The notes beneath the pieces were generated by a model. That model searched no databases. It saw only the letters and a list, made by a program, of their open reading frames with translations, and was not told where the DNA came from. A DNA stretch of 64,000 nt from Rutidosis leptorrhynchoides (taxonomy: Eukaryota > Streptophyta > Magnoliopsida > Asterales > Asteraceae). The stretch spans positions 503,889,001 to 503,953,000 of the forward strand of contig NC_092336.1 of assembly GCF_046630445.1 (NCBI RefSeq), written 5' to 3'. This document shows positions 22,052-36,950 of the stretch, piece by piece (the first letter of the stretch is position 1; each line of letters starts with the position of its first letter). The position numbers and the translations under genes were made by a program.

Positions 22052-22448
22052 ACCAATGAGAGTGCGACATGTGTCACGAAAATCACATGTGATTGAAAAA
22101 AAAAATTCAAAAATTTTTTTTTTGAAAAAAAAAATTTTAAAATTTTTTTTCGAAATTTTAAAATTAAGTTGAAAAAAAAAATTTTAAAATTTTTTTTTCG
22201 AAATTTAAAAAAAAAAAAATTTTTTTTAAATTTTTTTTTTACAATCACATGTGATTTACCTGCACAATCACATGTGATTGAATTGTACAATCACATGTGA
22301 TTGGATTTGCCATGCACAATCACATGTGATTTTTTAAAAAAAAAATTCGGGAAAAAAAATTTTCGAAAAAAAATTAAAAAAAAAAATTTTTGAATTTTTT
22401 TTTTCAATCACATGTGATTTTCGCGCTACATGTCGCGTTCTCATTGGT
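22052..22448. mobile_element. Foldback element with six AATCACATGTGATT palindromes
   Basis: Ends are ACCAATGAGAGTGCGACATG and, in reverse, ACCAATGAGAACGCGACATG. The interior is long runs of A and T with six copies of AATCACATGTGATT (22080-22420). A target duplication is not resolved. It is probably a non-autonomous DNA transposon. Confidence 0.65.
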
Positions 22449-22560
22449 AACTTTGTTTTCAAGCAAATTTATGGATGCAAACTAACATTGAAACCTACAA
22501 GGGACTTCTTTTACAAAGCCATGGCCTAAACCCATCTTGAAACCGTCAATTTTCAAGATT

Positions 22561-23020
22561 TAGCCAACAAAACATCCAAACAAACAAAGAAATAAACTTT
22601 TTCTTAACAAGCCCAAATCTTTCCCCATTAAGAATTAGAATTAAAATCTATATTTTCCCAATTGAGATTAGGACTCAATTGGGCAAAAAAAAAAAAAAAT
22701 CGTTCCGTATTTACTTATGGGTCGTTGTTTTGCAAAACATAAACTTTAAAGAAAATAGATTTATAGATCGAAAAAGTTTCAAGAACGTACCACCGTCAGA
22801 TCATTTTTCGACCACCTGCCATACGATTTTCACCGCCTGCCGTACAATTTTTACTGCTCTCAAACGAAATTAAGAAAATACAACAACCACCGCCCAAACG
22901 GAGTTAACAAATGGTGGTGGTGGTGGTGGTGGTGGTGGTGTTACGATGGCCTAATGAAGAGAGTTACCGTTGTGAATTCGGTCAATTTGGAATGTGTTTA
23001 TATATAATACTTAATTCTAG
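22561..23020 (-). other. Leader-like segment with (TGG)n, possible old promoter/first exon
   Basis: Read on the minus strand there is a TATATATAAACACA stretch near 23000, then about 200 bases with a CCA repeat (22912-22940 on plus), a purine/pyrimidine-mixed leader and a GTACGTTC donor-like site near 22790. There is no usable ATG. It could be the noncoding first exon of the decayed CNOT4-like gene or of nothing at all. Confidence 0.2.
22912..22940. repeat. (TGG)n microsatellite
   Basis: About ten perfect TGG/GGT triplets. Confidence 0.95.
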
Positions 23021-23309
23021 GGTTTAATTAGGAATGATATCGACATGGTTGCGTGTTTTTTTAAGCGTGTTTTTATATTTATAAACAGGTTCTCTTTTTC
23101 TTATCCATCTATAATAATTAAAATTAAATTATGATTTAATTATTAAATTTAAACAAGATTAATTTTAATTTAAGAAGTTTTTTAAACATAGGAGTATACG
23201 ACTGATGATTATATTTTAAAGATTTAGAAGTACTTAAAAATATTTGTATAATTATCCACTCAATGTTGCATTAGTTAGTATTACACATTATAGATTTATA
23301 GTAAGCATA

Positions 23310-23386
23310 TTAATTAATATTAATATTAATATTAATATTAATATTAATATTAATATTAATATTAATATTAATATTAATATTAATAA
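23310..23386. repeat. (ATTAAT)n microsatellite
   Basis: About a dozen uninterrupted TTAATA hexamers inside an AT-rich stretch. Confidence 0.95.
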
Positions 23387-23574
23387 TAATTAAATAAATA
23401 ATCAATGATAAATATAAGTTAGATTAGACATGCATATTATTACCATTGAAGTTGAGTAGGAATACTAACTGTTTAAAATATATGATGATACGCATATTTA
23501 ATTTGTATCAAGTAAGCATCATTTGTGTAAGAATTATGTATATTTGTCAAATAAAACATTAAAGAAATTCAGAA

Positions 23575-24470
23575 AATGTGTCGTTTCCGGCTAGAAGCAA
23601 GGAAAGGGTCAAAAGTCAAACCGGCTGACGGACACGATGGTGACACATAAGTCATCCGGACGCTATCCGAATACATAAAACGGCGGGCAAAGGATTGATA
23701 TACAAAACGTCCAGGTGAAATCCGTGAAAACAAATATGACAAAGGAACCTAATATAAGTCGTCAAGAGGCTAAACAAATGAAAGGTATAAATTATAAACT
23801 TCACACGAGAAACGTCTACCGGGTGGAATGATACCGTATAGAAAGACTTCGGGTGTGTTTTCACATAAGCCCTTCTACTTGGTTAAGTGTGTAGGTTGCC
23901 ATGTAAGCTGCACACAGTCAGCAGAATAAGAATGACAAACGTACCGTCCAGAAGATTGTCCGGATAGAGGATACCGTGAAGAAACACTTGATAACTCTTA
24001 AGACTAAGCCCTTCTACTTGGTTAAGTGTGAAGGTTACCCTGTAACTAGCGCACGGACATCAAAATATCTGAACCATAGCACACGAATGGCATTTTCATG
24101 CCACGTCAGCTCATGGTCCCATAAAAGTTTGTTATGCCAGTTTATTACAACCATGAAAGGGACATGTGCCACATAATCATTCAACAAACTTTTGGCATCC
24201 ATAAATACACTCCTTAGATCATTCATTACACAGACAATTGACAATTGCAACATAACAAATATGTCGTCACTCTGCCAAAACCATCACTCACTAGAGTCAC
24301 TCCGATTGAGTTCCGGTCATCACCGAACTCAATCTCATTAAGATATTAATCTATTCAATCCAATTGGATAGATTTATTCGATTGATTGTTTTACGCCCTC
24401 GCGAATTATCAGATTCCGATCGGGTTTGCACGAGTGCCGGAGTCAAAACAATCTATCAACCACTTTTTTT
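23575..24470 (+). repeat. Possible solo LTR or LTR fragment, family unknown
   Basis: The base composition differs from the AT-rich flanks. A TATA-like CATAAATACAC lies at about 24200, followed by a leader-like stretch. Two copies of CCCTTCTACTTGGTTAAGTG lie about 137 bases apart (near 23870 and 24007), each preceded by an ACCGT-AGAAA-ACTT motif and followed by AGGTT-CC-TGTAA. It has no gene. Boundaries are uncertain, and neither a target duplication nor a primer-binding site was found. Confidence 0.35.
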
Positions 24471-24479
24471 TTTCAAATT

Positions 24480-25869
24480 AGCGCTCAAACTAAAATCCAA
24501 CAATTTTACATTTGATCAATATACATATTTCGATCATGAGTAGTTTATGTAGTTGACTTGTGATGTTTGATGATGAAAAAATACTAGTCCATCTGTATAT
24601 TCACTTAAAAAAGTCTATAGAATTGTTCATTACCTATTTTGTTTTTTAAAATGTAGAAAAAAGGAAGCAGCGTAATGATTGATAATTATCATTCATCACA
24701 TGTGTGACGAATGATATTACACTGGTGATGAATGATATTACACTTCTTATATCGAATTCGAATAAAATAGTGAGCATGACTTTTATTTGTATACATTATT
24801 TTATTATAATTATAATATAATATTTGATAATTATATAATATATATAAGAATTCTATATAATTATAGATAGATAATCAAGTCGAGTTCAAACTTATATGAT
24901 TTCAAACAAGTTGAGTTCAAGCTTAATATATCAAGTACGAAACGAGCGAGTTAAAGTTCGACCTCCTTGAATTGGAATAAGTTGAGCTTTAACCTTTTCG
25001 AGCCCATCTTTACACATTCTTAAAGGTTAATTAGTAAAACATAATAGAAGGTTTTTCTATGATTGAAAGGAAACGGAATGTTTAACGTCAATCAAGATTT
25101 ACGAGTATGATATTGTGCTACCTATTTAAAACTAATGATAACAGCTGCGGAAAATGATTTCACTTTATATCTTAAAAATTATTTTAGCAGTAAACATGAC
25201 TGCTATGTGTGATGGAAATCGTATGCAACACTATACATTTCCATTATATACAGTAAGTACTTTGGTAGTTCATAATTACAATTAGAGTATAGATATAAAC
25301 CTTTAAAAAGAAACTTACGAAAAATTAAAAAATATATATTTTATAAAAAATATATAAGAAAAAATAATAAGCCAAATGATACAGATGCAGTCATGCAGAT
25401 ATGGTCTATTAAAAAAAAATGGGAATGGAAACTTTTGTTATTAAACTACAATGGTAAACACCACAATGTTTTGGGTGTGCACAATGTCTTACATTCGCGG
25501 ACTTTTAGAATATAAAAGTAACTACATTAAGTAGCTACATACTCATGAACAGAATGTCAAAAACTGAGAAGGGGCAACACAATCTTGTTGTACACAAACT
25601 ACACCATGTATTATCAACCGAGTTCTTACTTTGCAATTAGATTTCCCAAAAGATTTAAGAAACCATATCTGTTTTCTATCCATCAATACATAATTTACTC
25701 CACATGCAAAAAGAAAAGTAAATAACAAATCAACATAAAGCCCAAGGGCAATATCGTCATTTAACGCATATAAAAGAACCGTTTAATCGGCTCTCATTTT
25801 TCATACCAAAAAAACCACGTCAACTATAAATAACAGAATTTACAATATACGACAATGGCAACAACTTGG
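24480..25869. other. AT-rich intergenic stretch, then 3' flank of the BSK gene
   Basis: I see no gene in 24480-25500. The roughly 300 bases left of 25870 should contain the 3' untranslated region of the BSK gene. Confidence 0.5.
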
Positions 25870-29801
<3,932 letters not shown>

Positions 29802-30575
29802 AAAGTAGACTTCTCACTATAACAAGAAAGCAATAAATATCAGAGAATGAACAAATAGTTTATGTATGCAGCCTAAATGCAATAATCACTTTTTAAAAAC
29901 ACATCCAAACACTACTGTAATGAAATATAAGACTTCTGATTTCAGTTTGGAGTCAAGAATATTTATATCTATTATTCCCAAAAAAGTTTTGCTGTTGACT
30001 TCTGTGTGTCAAATTAATGAACAATTACTTTTTTTTCTTTGAAATTGACATGATCTTTCAAAACATAAACTACACCTACTTGCTTTCCTATAAAAAGATT
30101 AACTACACTTACATATATAAAAAGTATATAGACTAATATAAGAATCCAAGTTATATTTATCTAAATAGGTACCAGATTTGACTACCGAATCAAGAAATAA
30201 AAGCTGACTACTTTCAGCAATATCAATTCATCAAATTCAAAATTCAAAAGATTCATCAAAGATAAACTCCACTTTCAAGCTTAAACATGATAAGTTTCAT
30301 ACAGAAGGATACAAATATATGTCACTCTTGAATAAACACAAATTCCATAGAGTTTTTGAAAATATCATAAAATTAAGCTGAGATTATAGATGATTACAAA
30401 CCAAATGATGTGATATTGAATGCATTAAACTCCAAAGAGATAAACCCAAAAAAGAAAATTAAAAAATAAAGTTAAAAATCATACCTTTTTGTATAATTAA
30501 TCTCTTTGTTTTTTGAAGTCAACTACTCCAGTAAGCACCAAAAAGGAAAAAGTCAACTTTCTTGCACCTTTTATA
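29802..30575 (-). promoter_or_regulatory. 5' leader with intron and TATA box of the BSK gene
   Basis: Fifteen bases upstream of the ATG the minus strand has TTGTTATAG, an acceptor ending at 29817. A matching donor (AAAG/GTATGA) lies at 30485/30484. This implies a noncoding first exon from about 30485 to 30540 and a leader intron of about 670 bases. TATAAAAGG on the minus strand at 30567-30575 is placed about 30 bases before that exon. Confidence 0.45.
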
Positions 30576-31361
30576 ATTCTTGAATCACACACACCCAAAA
30601 AAACCCTAACTTTTTGTCAAGTCTCTGAATTTCAACAGCAGAATCCAAATTGAAAACCTTTAGTATGATCAGCAAATCACATCAGCTGCTAAACACCATT
30701 TCCTGTTTCACACAGGATCCACATTTAATTGTGAATTACCAAATATACCCCTGCACGTAATAATTTCATAACGGTTACTGGTGTGTTGGTTAGTTTTTAT
30801 ATGCCTAGTTGCCGGATAAAATAATATGGGTTCAGTCAATTTTGTAATCTTGAAGTATAAGCAAATATCCTCGTAAAGTGTTTCAAGTGTTAAACCATCA
30901 ATGTTTTGAAATTTGGAGGTTGAAATCAAGACAAAAAATTTGTGTAGGGTTAAAATGAGAAAAAGTGAAACTTTGATGATTACTCGCTGTATATCATCAT
31001 TATCATTAATTCATTATGCATTTTATCGTTATTTTGCTTTAATCATGCCATTTCAAAATTATTGCGTTGATTTAACTTATGGTTTTTTGTTTATTAACTT
31101 GAAAACAATAATGAAGCGTTTAATTCTAAACACACAGTACATTTTGGACCTTCATTAACGGAGAGTGCTCTCCCAAGTGCTACCCAACACGCCTAATAAC
31201 AATGGCGTGCTCACAGAAGTTTATCCCGCGAAAAAATTGTGGGATGCTGAATTTTAATTGGTAGAATTTGTTTTTTTTTTTTTAGTTTTTATCCAATATT
31301 TCACCTACTTTCTAATCATTTATTAAAACATCACTCATTATTTACCAGTTTAATAGCACGC
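30576..31361. other. Intergenic stretch upstream of the BSK gene
   Basis: AT-rich with no coding signal I can support. The 60-80-codon frames here have no recognisable domain and no conserved codon pattern. Confidence 0.4.
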
Positions 31362-31369
31362 ATGTCAAG

Positions 31370-31545
31370 CAAGGGCGGAACATTTAAGGGACCAAGGGGT
31401 TATCCGCCCCCCCTCGATTTCGGGAAAAAAAAAATTACACTAAAAAAAAAATACTATATATTTACGGAAAAATAAGTTTTTTTTAGCGTTTACTCCCCTT
31501 CGATTAGTTCGCCCCCTCCCGAGTCGGGGTCAAGTTCCGCCACTG
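31370..31545. mobile_element. hAT-type MITE (176 bp) with 8-bp target duplication
   Basis: Ends CAAGGGCGGAAC and, in reverse, CAGTGGCGGAAC are inverted repeats. ATGTCAAG flanks it on both sides (31362-31369 and 31546-31553). Eight-base target duplications and CA-starting short inverted ends fit the hAT superfamily. No transposase is present. Confidence 0.85.
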
Positions 31546-32125
31546 ATGTCAAGCACCCCACCCCTACCTATCAACACGCCCATTTTGTCCGACATGGTTA
31601 AAGATGGTCTTACGTATTACGTGGTCACTAGAATTGTTTCCTAGTCCCAGTTATTTTTAAACTTTATAATAAAGTTTTGCAATTTACAAAAATAAAATAA
31701 TGCGTCGGTACATACTTTATTTCTAATTTCAGTATATGGTAACAATAAGTCAATAAGTACGAATATTTGGTTTCTTTCAGAATGATAATTATATTATGAC
31801 CTATAAACTAGTTTCAAAAAATTGTATAAAAAGAATGTGTCAAAAAATAAAAATAAAAACAAGGGAACAAGCCAACAATAACGTGTGGGGGCGACATGGT
31901 TCTATACTTGTATGATTCCAAAAGCCACCACATCCAACATAAAATTTATGTTATCGGTTATGGGATTATTTTTCTTTCTTTAATCAAAAATCATCGAAAG
32001 AATTTGATAAAGAAATATCTTGTAAAATGTAATGTCGACTATTCATTTCATATCTATTCAATATAGACAGAGAATCAGCCGTATAAATATAGTAACCCCT
32101 ACGTATACAATACAAATAAACAATA

Positions 32126-32374
32126 CTCCATTCCAAATTAAGTGTTTGATAGTAATTTTTGTTAGATTTAAGATAAATGTGATAAATGTCAAATTTACCC
32201 TGATATTAAAGGTAAGTTTGACTAAATATATTTTATTATATAAGTAAAAGAGAGTAATAAATGAGAGTAAATAAGATAGTTTAATGATATTTATGAGTTA
32301 TTTTTTACAAGTGAACAATTATTTTAGGACAGATATAAATAATATGGTAGACAGTTATTTTGAGATGGAGGGAA
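32126..32374. mobile_element. Stowaway-like MITE (249 bp)
   Basis: Left end CTCCATTCCAAATTAAGTG; right end in reverse TTCCCTCCATCTCAAAATAA. TA dinucleotides flank it (32124-32125 and 32375-32376). The CTCC-start and TA target fit Tc1/mariner-derived Stowaway elements. Confidence 0.7.
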
Positions 32375-32376
32375 TA

Positions 32377-33220
32377 TATAATTTGCGAAAAAATACAATC
32401 ATTTCATTATTAAATAATCAAAATATTTTCCCTTTTTCAATTATTATCATTTTTGATCGGGTTAGAAGTGAAAAAAAAGACTGCTCCCCATCCTATATTA
32501 AGAGCTCTTAACAGAACTCCTCTCCTTTGTATCAACACCAAAAACTTTAACATTCCTTTAATTAAATCCTCCATATCTTACACTAAATAATACGTGGTAC
32601 CTACAAATATACCTATAAAATATAATAGGTACAAGTTTTAAAACACAAAGTATTGCAAACAAAACAATTAAGTATTAGTGGGTCCCATGTCTATCAGTCA
32701 AACCATCACCACAGGTTTAACTGACGCACCCTTTGACGGAGGTATGCCTATCTTGTGAAGGGCTTGGCGAATATTAAACGCACCACTTGACCTTTGGATA
32801 GTAAGTGGCCTAAGTATGGACTTACTAAAGATATCAGCTCTTATCAAGTAACTACTGGTAATAGCTAGCACAACTGATGAATGTTTGCAGATGTTAAACC
32901 GGGTATTTATTCAAGACGTACTAAGGTAAAGGTCAATGGTTGAAGAGATAAATCATCCCAACATTGCTACAAAATTAAAAGTTTAAATATCAAATATAGA
33001 TTCAAAATGGAAATTAGGAAGTATATGCTGTTAGAAAAACATAAAACAAAACTCCAATTGTAGTCCTGGTTCGAGTAAAAACAACGGATACTACGGATCA
33101 TAGAAACAGAAAAGAAAAACATGGGAAACACTTTCTTGCAATAAGATCGGGTGTAAAGCATTTTCACTTGAAAAGTTACTGTCAACTAAATCTGTTGGAT
33201 GCAGCTATAAAAGTTTGACC
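32377..33220. other. Intergenic stretch left of the small gene
   Basis: I see no gene or element here. The last part should hold the 3' untranslated region of the gene at 33221-34703. Confidence 0.4.
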
Positions 33221-34703
33221 TCAATTGTCAACTTCCATTGCTTGAGCAGCTTTAGCCTTCGCCAATGGTGTCATTCTAGTCTTTAACTTCTTTTTCCCTA
33301 CTGTAAACCCACCGCTACCCTTCTTCTTCTTGCTTGCACTTCCATCCACCTAATCATGAAAGTTAAAGATTGCGTGACTTTACAAGAATCAAAAAAGCAA
33401 AGTTTACATCAAAGATTTGTCATACAAAGCAATATTCACATAGAAATTCAGTTACTTGCTATATTCTCATGTCCTACTAGTATTTTCATTATAACTAAAT
33501 AATATTCTTGTAAGTTTAAGGTGTTTTTCTCCTTATACTTTGGGTAAGATAAAATAAAGATAATGGAAGCTATCATAACTATATCAACTCTAGTTTGATC
33601 GATGAGGTTATAAATTTGTATACAATCAAGATTAGCCTCTACATCTGTCATCTAATAACAAGCTAAACCCAAAATCAGCTTCAATGTTGAAAATACACAA
33701 GAGGTACCCCAATCCCACCAAGGAGGGGTATGGCGTATGGAGAGTTTCAGTGTTGCAAACAGCACTACTGTAAAAAATTTGGGGAAAGTATACAGTGAAA
33801 TATACAAAAAAAGCCACTGTTTTACATCCATTGTTTTAATCAAACTCATTTGGGCAAGTGGCAACGACAATGCAGTGAATCTTCTAGTTCAAAATATGAT
33901 CCATTTTTTAATTTTGTCAACACAACGTAGTACTTTTCATATTCGCATACGCATAACACAATACTAACTATTGTTTTTCTAAAGTAGCAAACTAGTATCA
34001 AACCATTTCAGATATAACATGACAATCATCCAGTTTTTAAAAAATCTAGATAAATCAGTACTCCACCCTGCAATTTAAATGAATATTGGATACCAATTTG
34101 AAAGAAAAAGCTTTCATGTAAGTGGCCTAAAATGTAGTTTAGTTATTTAATTCTCGTAAAGATCAACGTCAATCCACTAAGTTGAAAAGTAGCCCATCGT
34201 TTCAAACTTTCGGTTCATGTATTCCAACAAAAAGATTCATAAAGTGGAGCGCATTCATCATGCAATCTAACAGTATAACATTAACACTTGTTCTAAACGT
34301 CTGATTACATAAGGATTAATATGCTTTTAAAAGCTGAGATTAACTCGGTGATTATTACATAAATATATAGCATTTTCCATTCTACTAATTATTCTCATTT
34401 ATCAAGAAGATGAATTGATGATTTTAAGATTAAATAAAACTATATTTAATACTGTAAAACAAATGTTATTGACTAAAAACACAAATCCACTTACTTTCAT
34501 CTTGTTCTTCTTAGCTTGTAGCTTCTTCTCTTTCTTCTCTTTCGCTTCCTGTTCTCCTAATTCAACAAAATATATAATAACAAGATTAGATTACAATTTA
34601 ATAACTAATTAAAAATAAAGTTGTATTGAAATGAATGATTGTTACTTCGAAGCTCGAATTCGTGCTGCTTTTTTCTTAGAGACAAATTGTTTTTCTTCGA
34701 CAT
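33221..34703 (-). CDS. Small lysine-rich protein, three exons, 82 residues, function unknown
   Basis: Coding exons: 34703-34646, 34556-34495 and 33349-33221, joined by GT-AG introns of 89 and 1145 bases with matching phases, giving 82 residues and a TGA stop. The protein starts MSKKNNLSLRKKQHEFELR, continues with a Lys/Glu helix (REQEAKEKKEKKLQAKKN) likely to be a coiled coil, then a KKKKGSGGFTVGKKKLKT linker, and ends LAKAKAAQAMEVDN. It is strongly basic and could bind nucleic acid or enter the nucleolus; both are inference from composition. I recall similar small plant proteins of unknown function but no name. The exons are too short to show as single long frames. Splice phases and the intact frame across three exons are the main support. 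Confidence 0.75.
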
Positions 34704-34880
34704 CTCCAATCAGTTGTTTTCCGGCGACTATTTCGATTCAATTGGTTGTTGTTTACAGTTGTGGTTGGCGGAGATGATTATTTAACGGCGCTAAAACAAT
34801 AACCCTAGGAGGCAGTCGACAATACAATTTGGGGGATTTCAACTTTTAGAAACGGTTCTTCAAAGTTCTAATTTACACCG

Positions 34881-34955
34881 TAATATTATATTATATTATA
34901 TTATATTATATTATATTATTATATTATATTATATTATATTATATTATATTATACT
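34881..34955. repeat. (ATATT)n microsatellite
   Basis: About 14 units of TATTA with one irregular unit in the middle, upstream of the small gene. Confidence 0.95.
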
Positions 34956-34974
34956 TTATACTTTACATACTAAC

Positions 34975-35549
34975 CCTCCTCCCATTTTTGGTCGTTCCAG
35001 TTTTCCCGGATTATCGCTTTGAGTTTGCGTTCACACTACAAATGGTCCTCCAACTTTCGCACAAATTACACAACAACCCCTCAGCTTTACACTTTTTCAG
35101 GGGTAAAAAACGTAAATTTACAATTTAATTAAAATAAAAAAACCTTACTCCACCCGAATTTATAACGGGCCCTATCTTCTCGCTCGGTGCGAGTTAAATT
35201 TTTCCGAGGCCACCGTTCAACTCGAAAAAATCTCACGAACCCAACGGGACTAACTATATGCAAAACGGACATCGTTAAAAAAACACTATATAACGGGCCC
35301 TATATTCACGCTCGGTGCGAGTTAAATTTTTCCGAGACCACCGTTCAACTCGAAATAATTTTACGAACACAACGCGACTAACTATACGCGAAACGGACAT
35401 CGTTAAAAAAAATAAATATTTCGGGCTATATTACATACATATATATACATATACAACACGACTAACTATACGCGAAACGGACATCGTATATCCAAATTGG
35501 ACCGCGCGTCGAATACAACCGCAGCAACGCGCGGTCGGATTTTTTCTAG
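34975..35549 (+). mobile_element. Non-autonomous Helitron-like element, 3' end at 35549
   Basis: The right end reads GACCGCGCG...CGCGCGGTC (a 9-bp stem) followed by GGATTTTTTCTAG and then T. A hairpin about ten bases before a CTRR end with T following is the Helitron signature. The interior has a ~130-bp near-duplicate (TATAACGGGCCCTAT, GCTCGGTGCGAGTTAAATT, GACTAACTATACGCGAAACG), partly in three copies. The left end is approximate. No helicase is present. Confidence 0.6.
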
Positions 35550-35857
35550 TTTTGTAAAAAATTGAAAGATTTCTATTTTGATCCCTATAGTTATTGCATT
35601 ATATTCATTGAGACCTCGACTATTTCTAATTATTTAAGTGGTGCTTTATTGATTGATGAAGGTGGTCCGCCGCACGTACTGAATTTTTTTTGGTATATAA
35701 CTATATATTTTTAATAAATTAATTTTAACGTTAAAGAGATTAACATAATTAAATAGTCAATAATTCGTTTCAACATATCAAACATTTTTTACGATTGTAG
35801 AGAAAACGTATAGTGGTTTTGTTTTCTTCTTTTGATTATATATTAACTAATAATATA

Positions 35858-36085
35858 ATTCATCCGTCCTAAAACTATTGTCCCAAGACAAAAATTATAC
35901 AGTTTAAGAAAACATATCTATCACATTATCTTGCTGTTACTTTCTAGTCTTACCCCTCACTTTTAATATATCTTTTGTCTTATATGAATAAAATAAGGGC
36001 ATAGAAAAAAAATTTCACATTATTTTTATCTAAATTTGAAAATGAACAATTAGTTTTGGACATTTCAAAATGAAAAAGCGAGTAT
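35858..36085. mobile_element. Stowaway-like MITE
   Basis: The left part CATCCGTCCTAAAACTATTG pairs with the right part in reverse (GAAATGTCCAAAACTAATTG). Ends are approximate. Confidence 0.5.
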
Positions 36086-36545
36086 ATGATATAATGCAAG
36101 TAAAGAAATAAAAAATATTGTTAAGAAAATTTTTGTTAAATAAGTAAAGGAAAGAATTATAAAATAAAAAAATTATATGGTTTAAATAATTAGAAAATGA
36201 GGTGAGAAAGTGGGAGGACCTAAATTTATAAAAAAAAAATAGGAGGGAGAAAATTAAAAATTGGCAGGGGCTAAAATTGAAAAAATAATTCTAAAGGGTT
36301 CAAGTGTGAAATTTTAGAAGAGAAAACTAAAAATATGCGAGGGCTAGAATTGAACAAAAAAATCTGCAAGGTGCAAAGTGTACAATATGTTTTATTTTTA
36401 TAAAAAATAAGTTCAGAGAAATAGATTACGAGTGAATATTAGAATTATTGATTTAACCCGAAGTTTCCACCTCAGCCGCGAGCCTAGTCCTAAGCCACTC
36501 ATGATGGATTATTATATGTATAATAAATGTTAATAATAGGTTTAA
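36086..36545. other. AT-rich intergenic stretch
   Basis: Repeated short themes (GGGCTAAAATTGAA, GGGCTAGAATTGAA) suggest an old unclassified repeat. No gene is seen. Confidence 0.35.
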
Positions 36546-36950
36546 CTAGTTTTCGAACCCTCGCTTCGCGGCGGGGGTTCGATTTTTAATGTATTTTAGT
36601 ATGTTTAGTTACGGAGCTTGCAAGTGAAAAATCAACATATAAGAAAAGTACCCTAAATATTTAGCTTTTTTTAAAAGTGTCCGTTTTGCGTATAGTTAGT
36701 GACATTGTGTTCATAAAATTATTTCGAGTTTAAGGATGGTGTCAAAAATTTAACTCGTTGCGAGCGAGAAGATATGACCTGTTGAATATTTGAGTGGAGT
36801 TTATTTAAGATATTTTATGAAAATTTTGATTTGACGTTTTAACCCCCTGTGTTGGGGCCGATTTTAATTTTTGAACAAAGTGTGGGGGGCTTTTGTGGTG
36901 TTACTTGAAAGAAATAAGGGAAAAAAGGTGAAAAGGCGAAAATACCCCTG
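36546..36950 (-). mobile_element. Second Helitron-like element, opposite orientation
   Basis: On the minus strand the end reads CGAACCC...GGGTTCG, AAAA, CTAG, then T. The body (GTCCGTTTTGCGTATAGTTAG on plus) is the reverse complement of words in the 34975-35549 element, so both belong to one family. The far end is not resolved. Confidence 0.6.

Larger units (their letters stand above)
12600..22560 (+). repeat. Complex satellite-like block, ~86-bp degenerate units
   Basis: The block is built from units of the form (GGCATAAAGCCATATCGAAA, CCGTCAACTTTAAAAAG, ATTTTGGTAAACCGTCATTG, AAACCGACAAGGGAC, TTTTTTACAAGTCA), about 86 bp. Units are degenerate in 13990-15720, 17490-18235 and 19100-20400. Interrupting elements are listed separately. 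All units run in the same direction. No coding sense is conserved. The array may once have spread from an intron or spacer, since a gene fragment lies inside it. Confidence 0.8.

Noticed and set aside
22045-22290. Lys/Phe-rich minus-strand frame
   Set aside because: It is made only of A and T homopolymer runs inside a foldback element.
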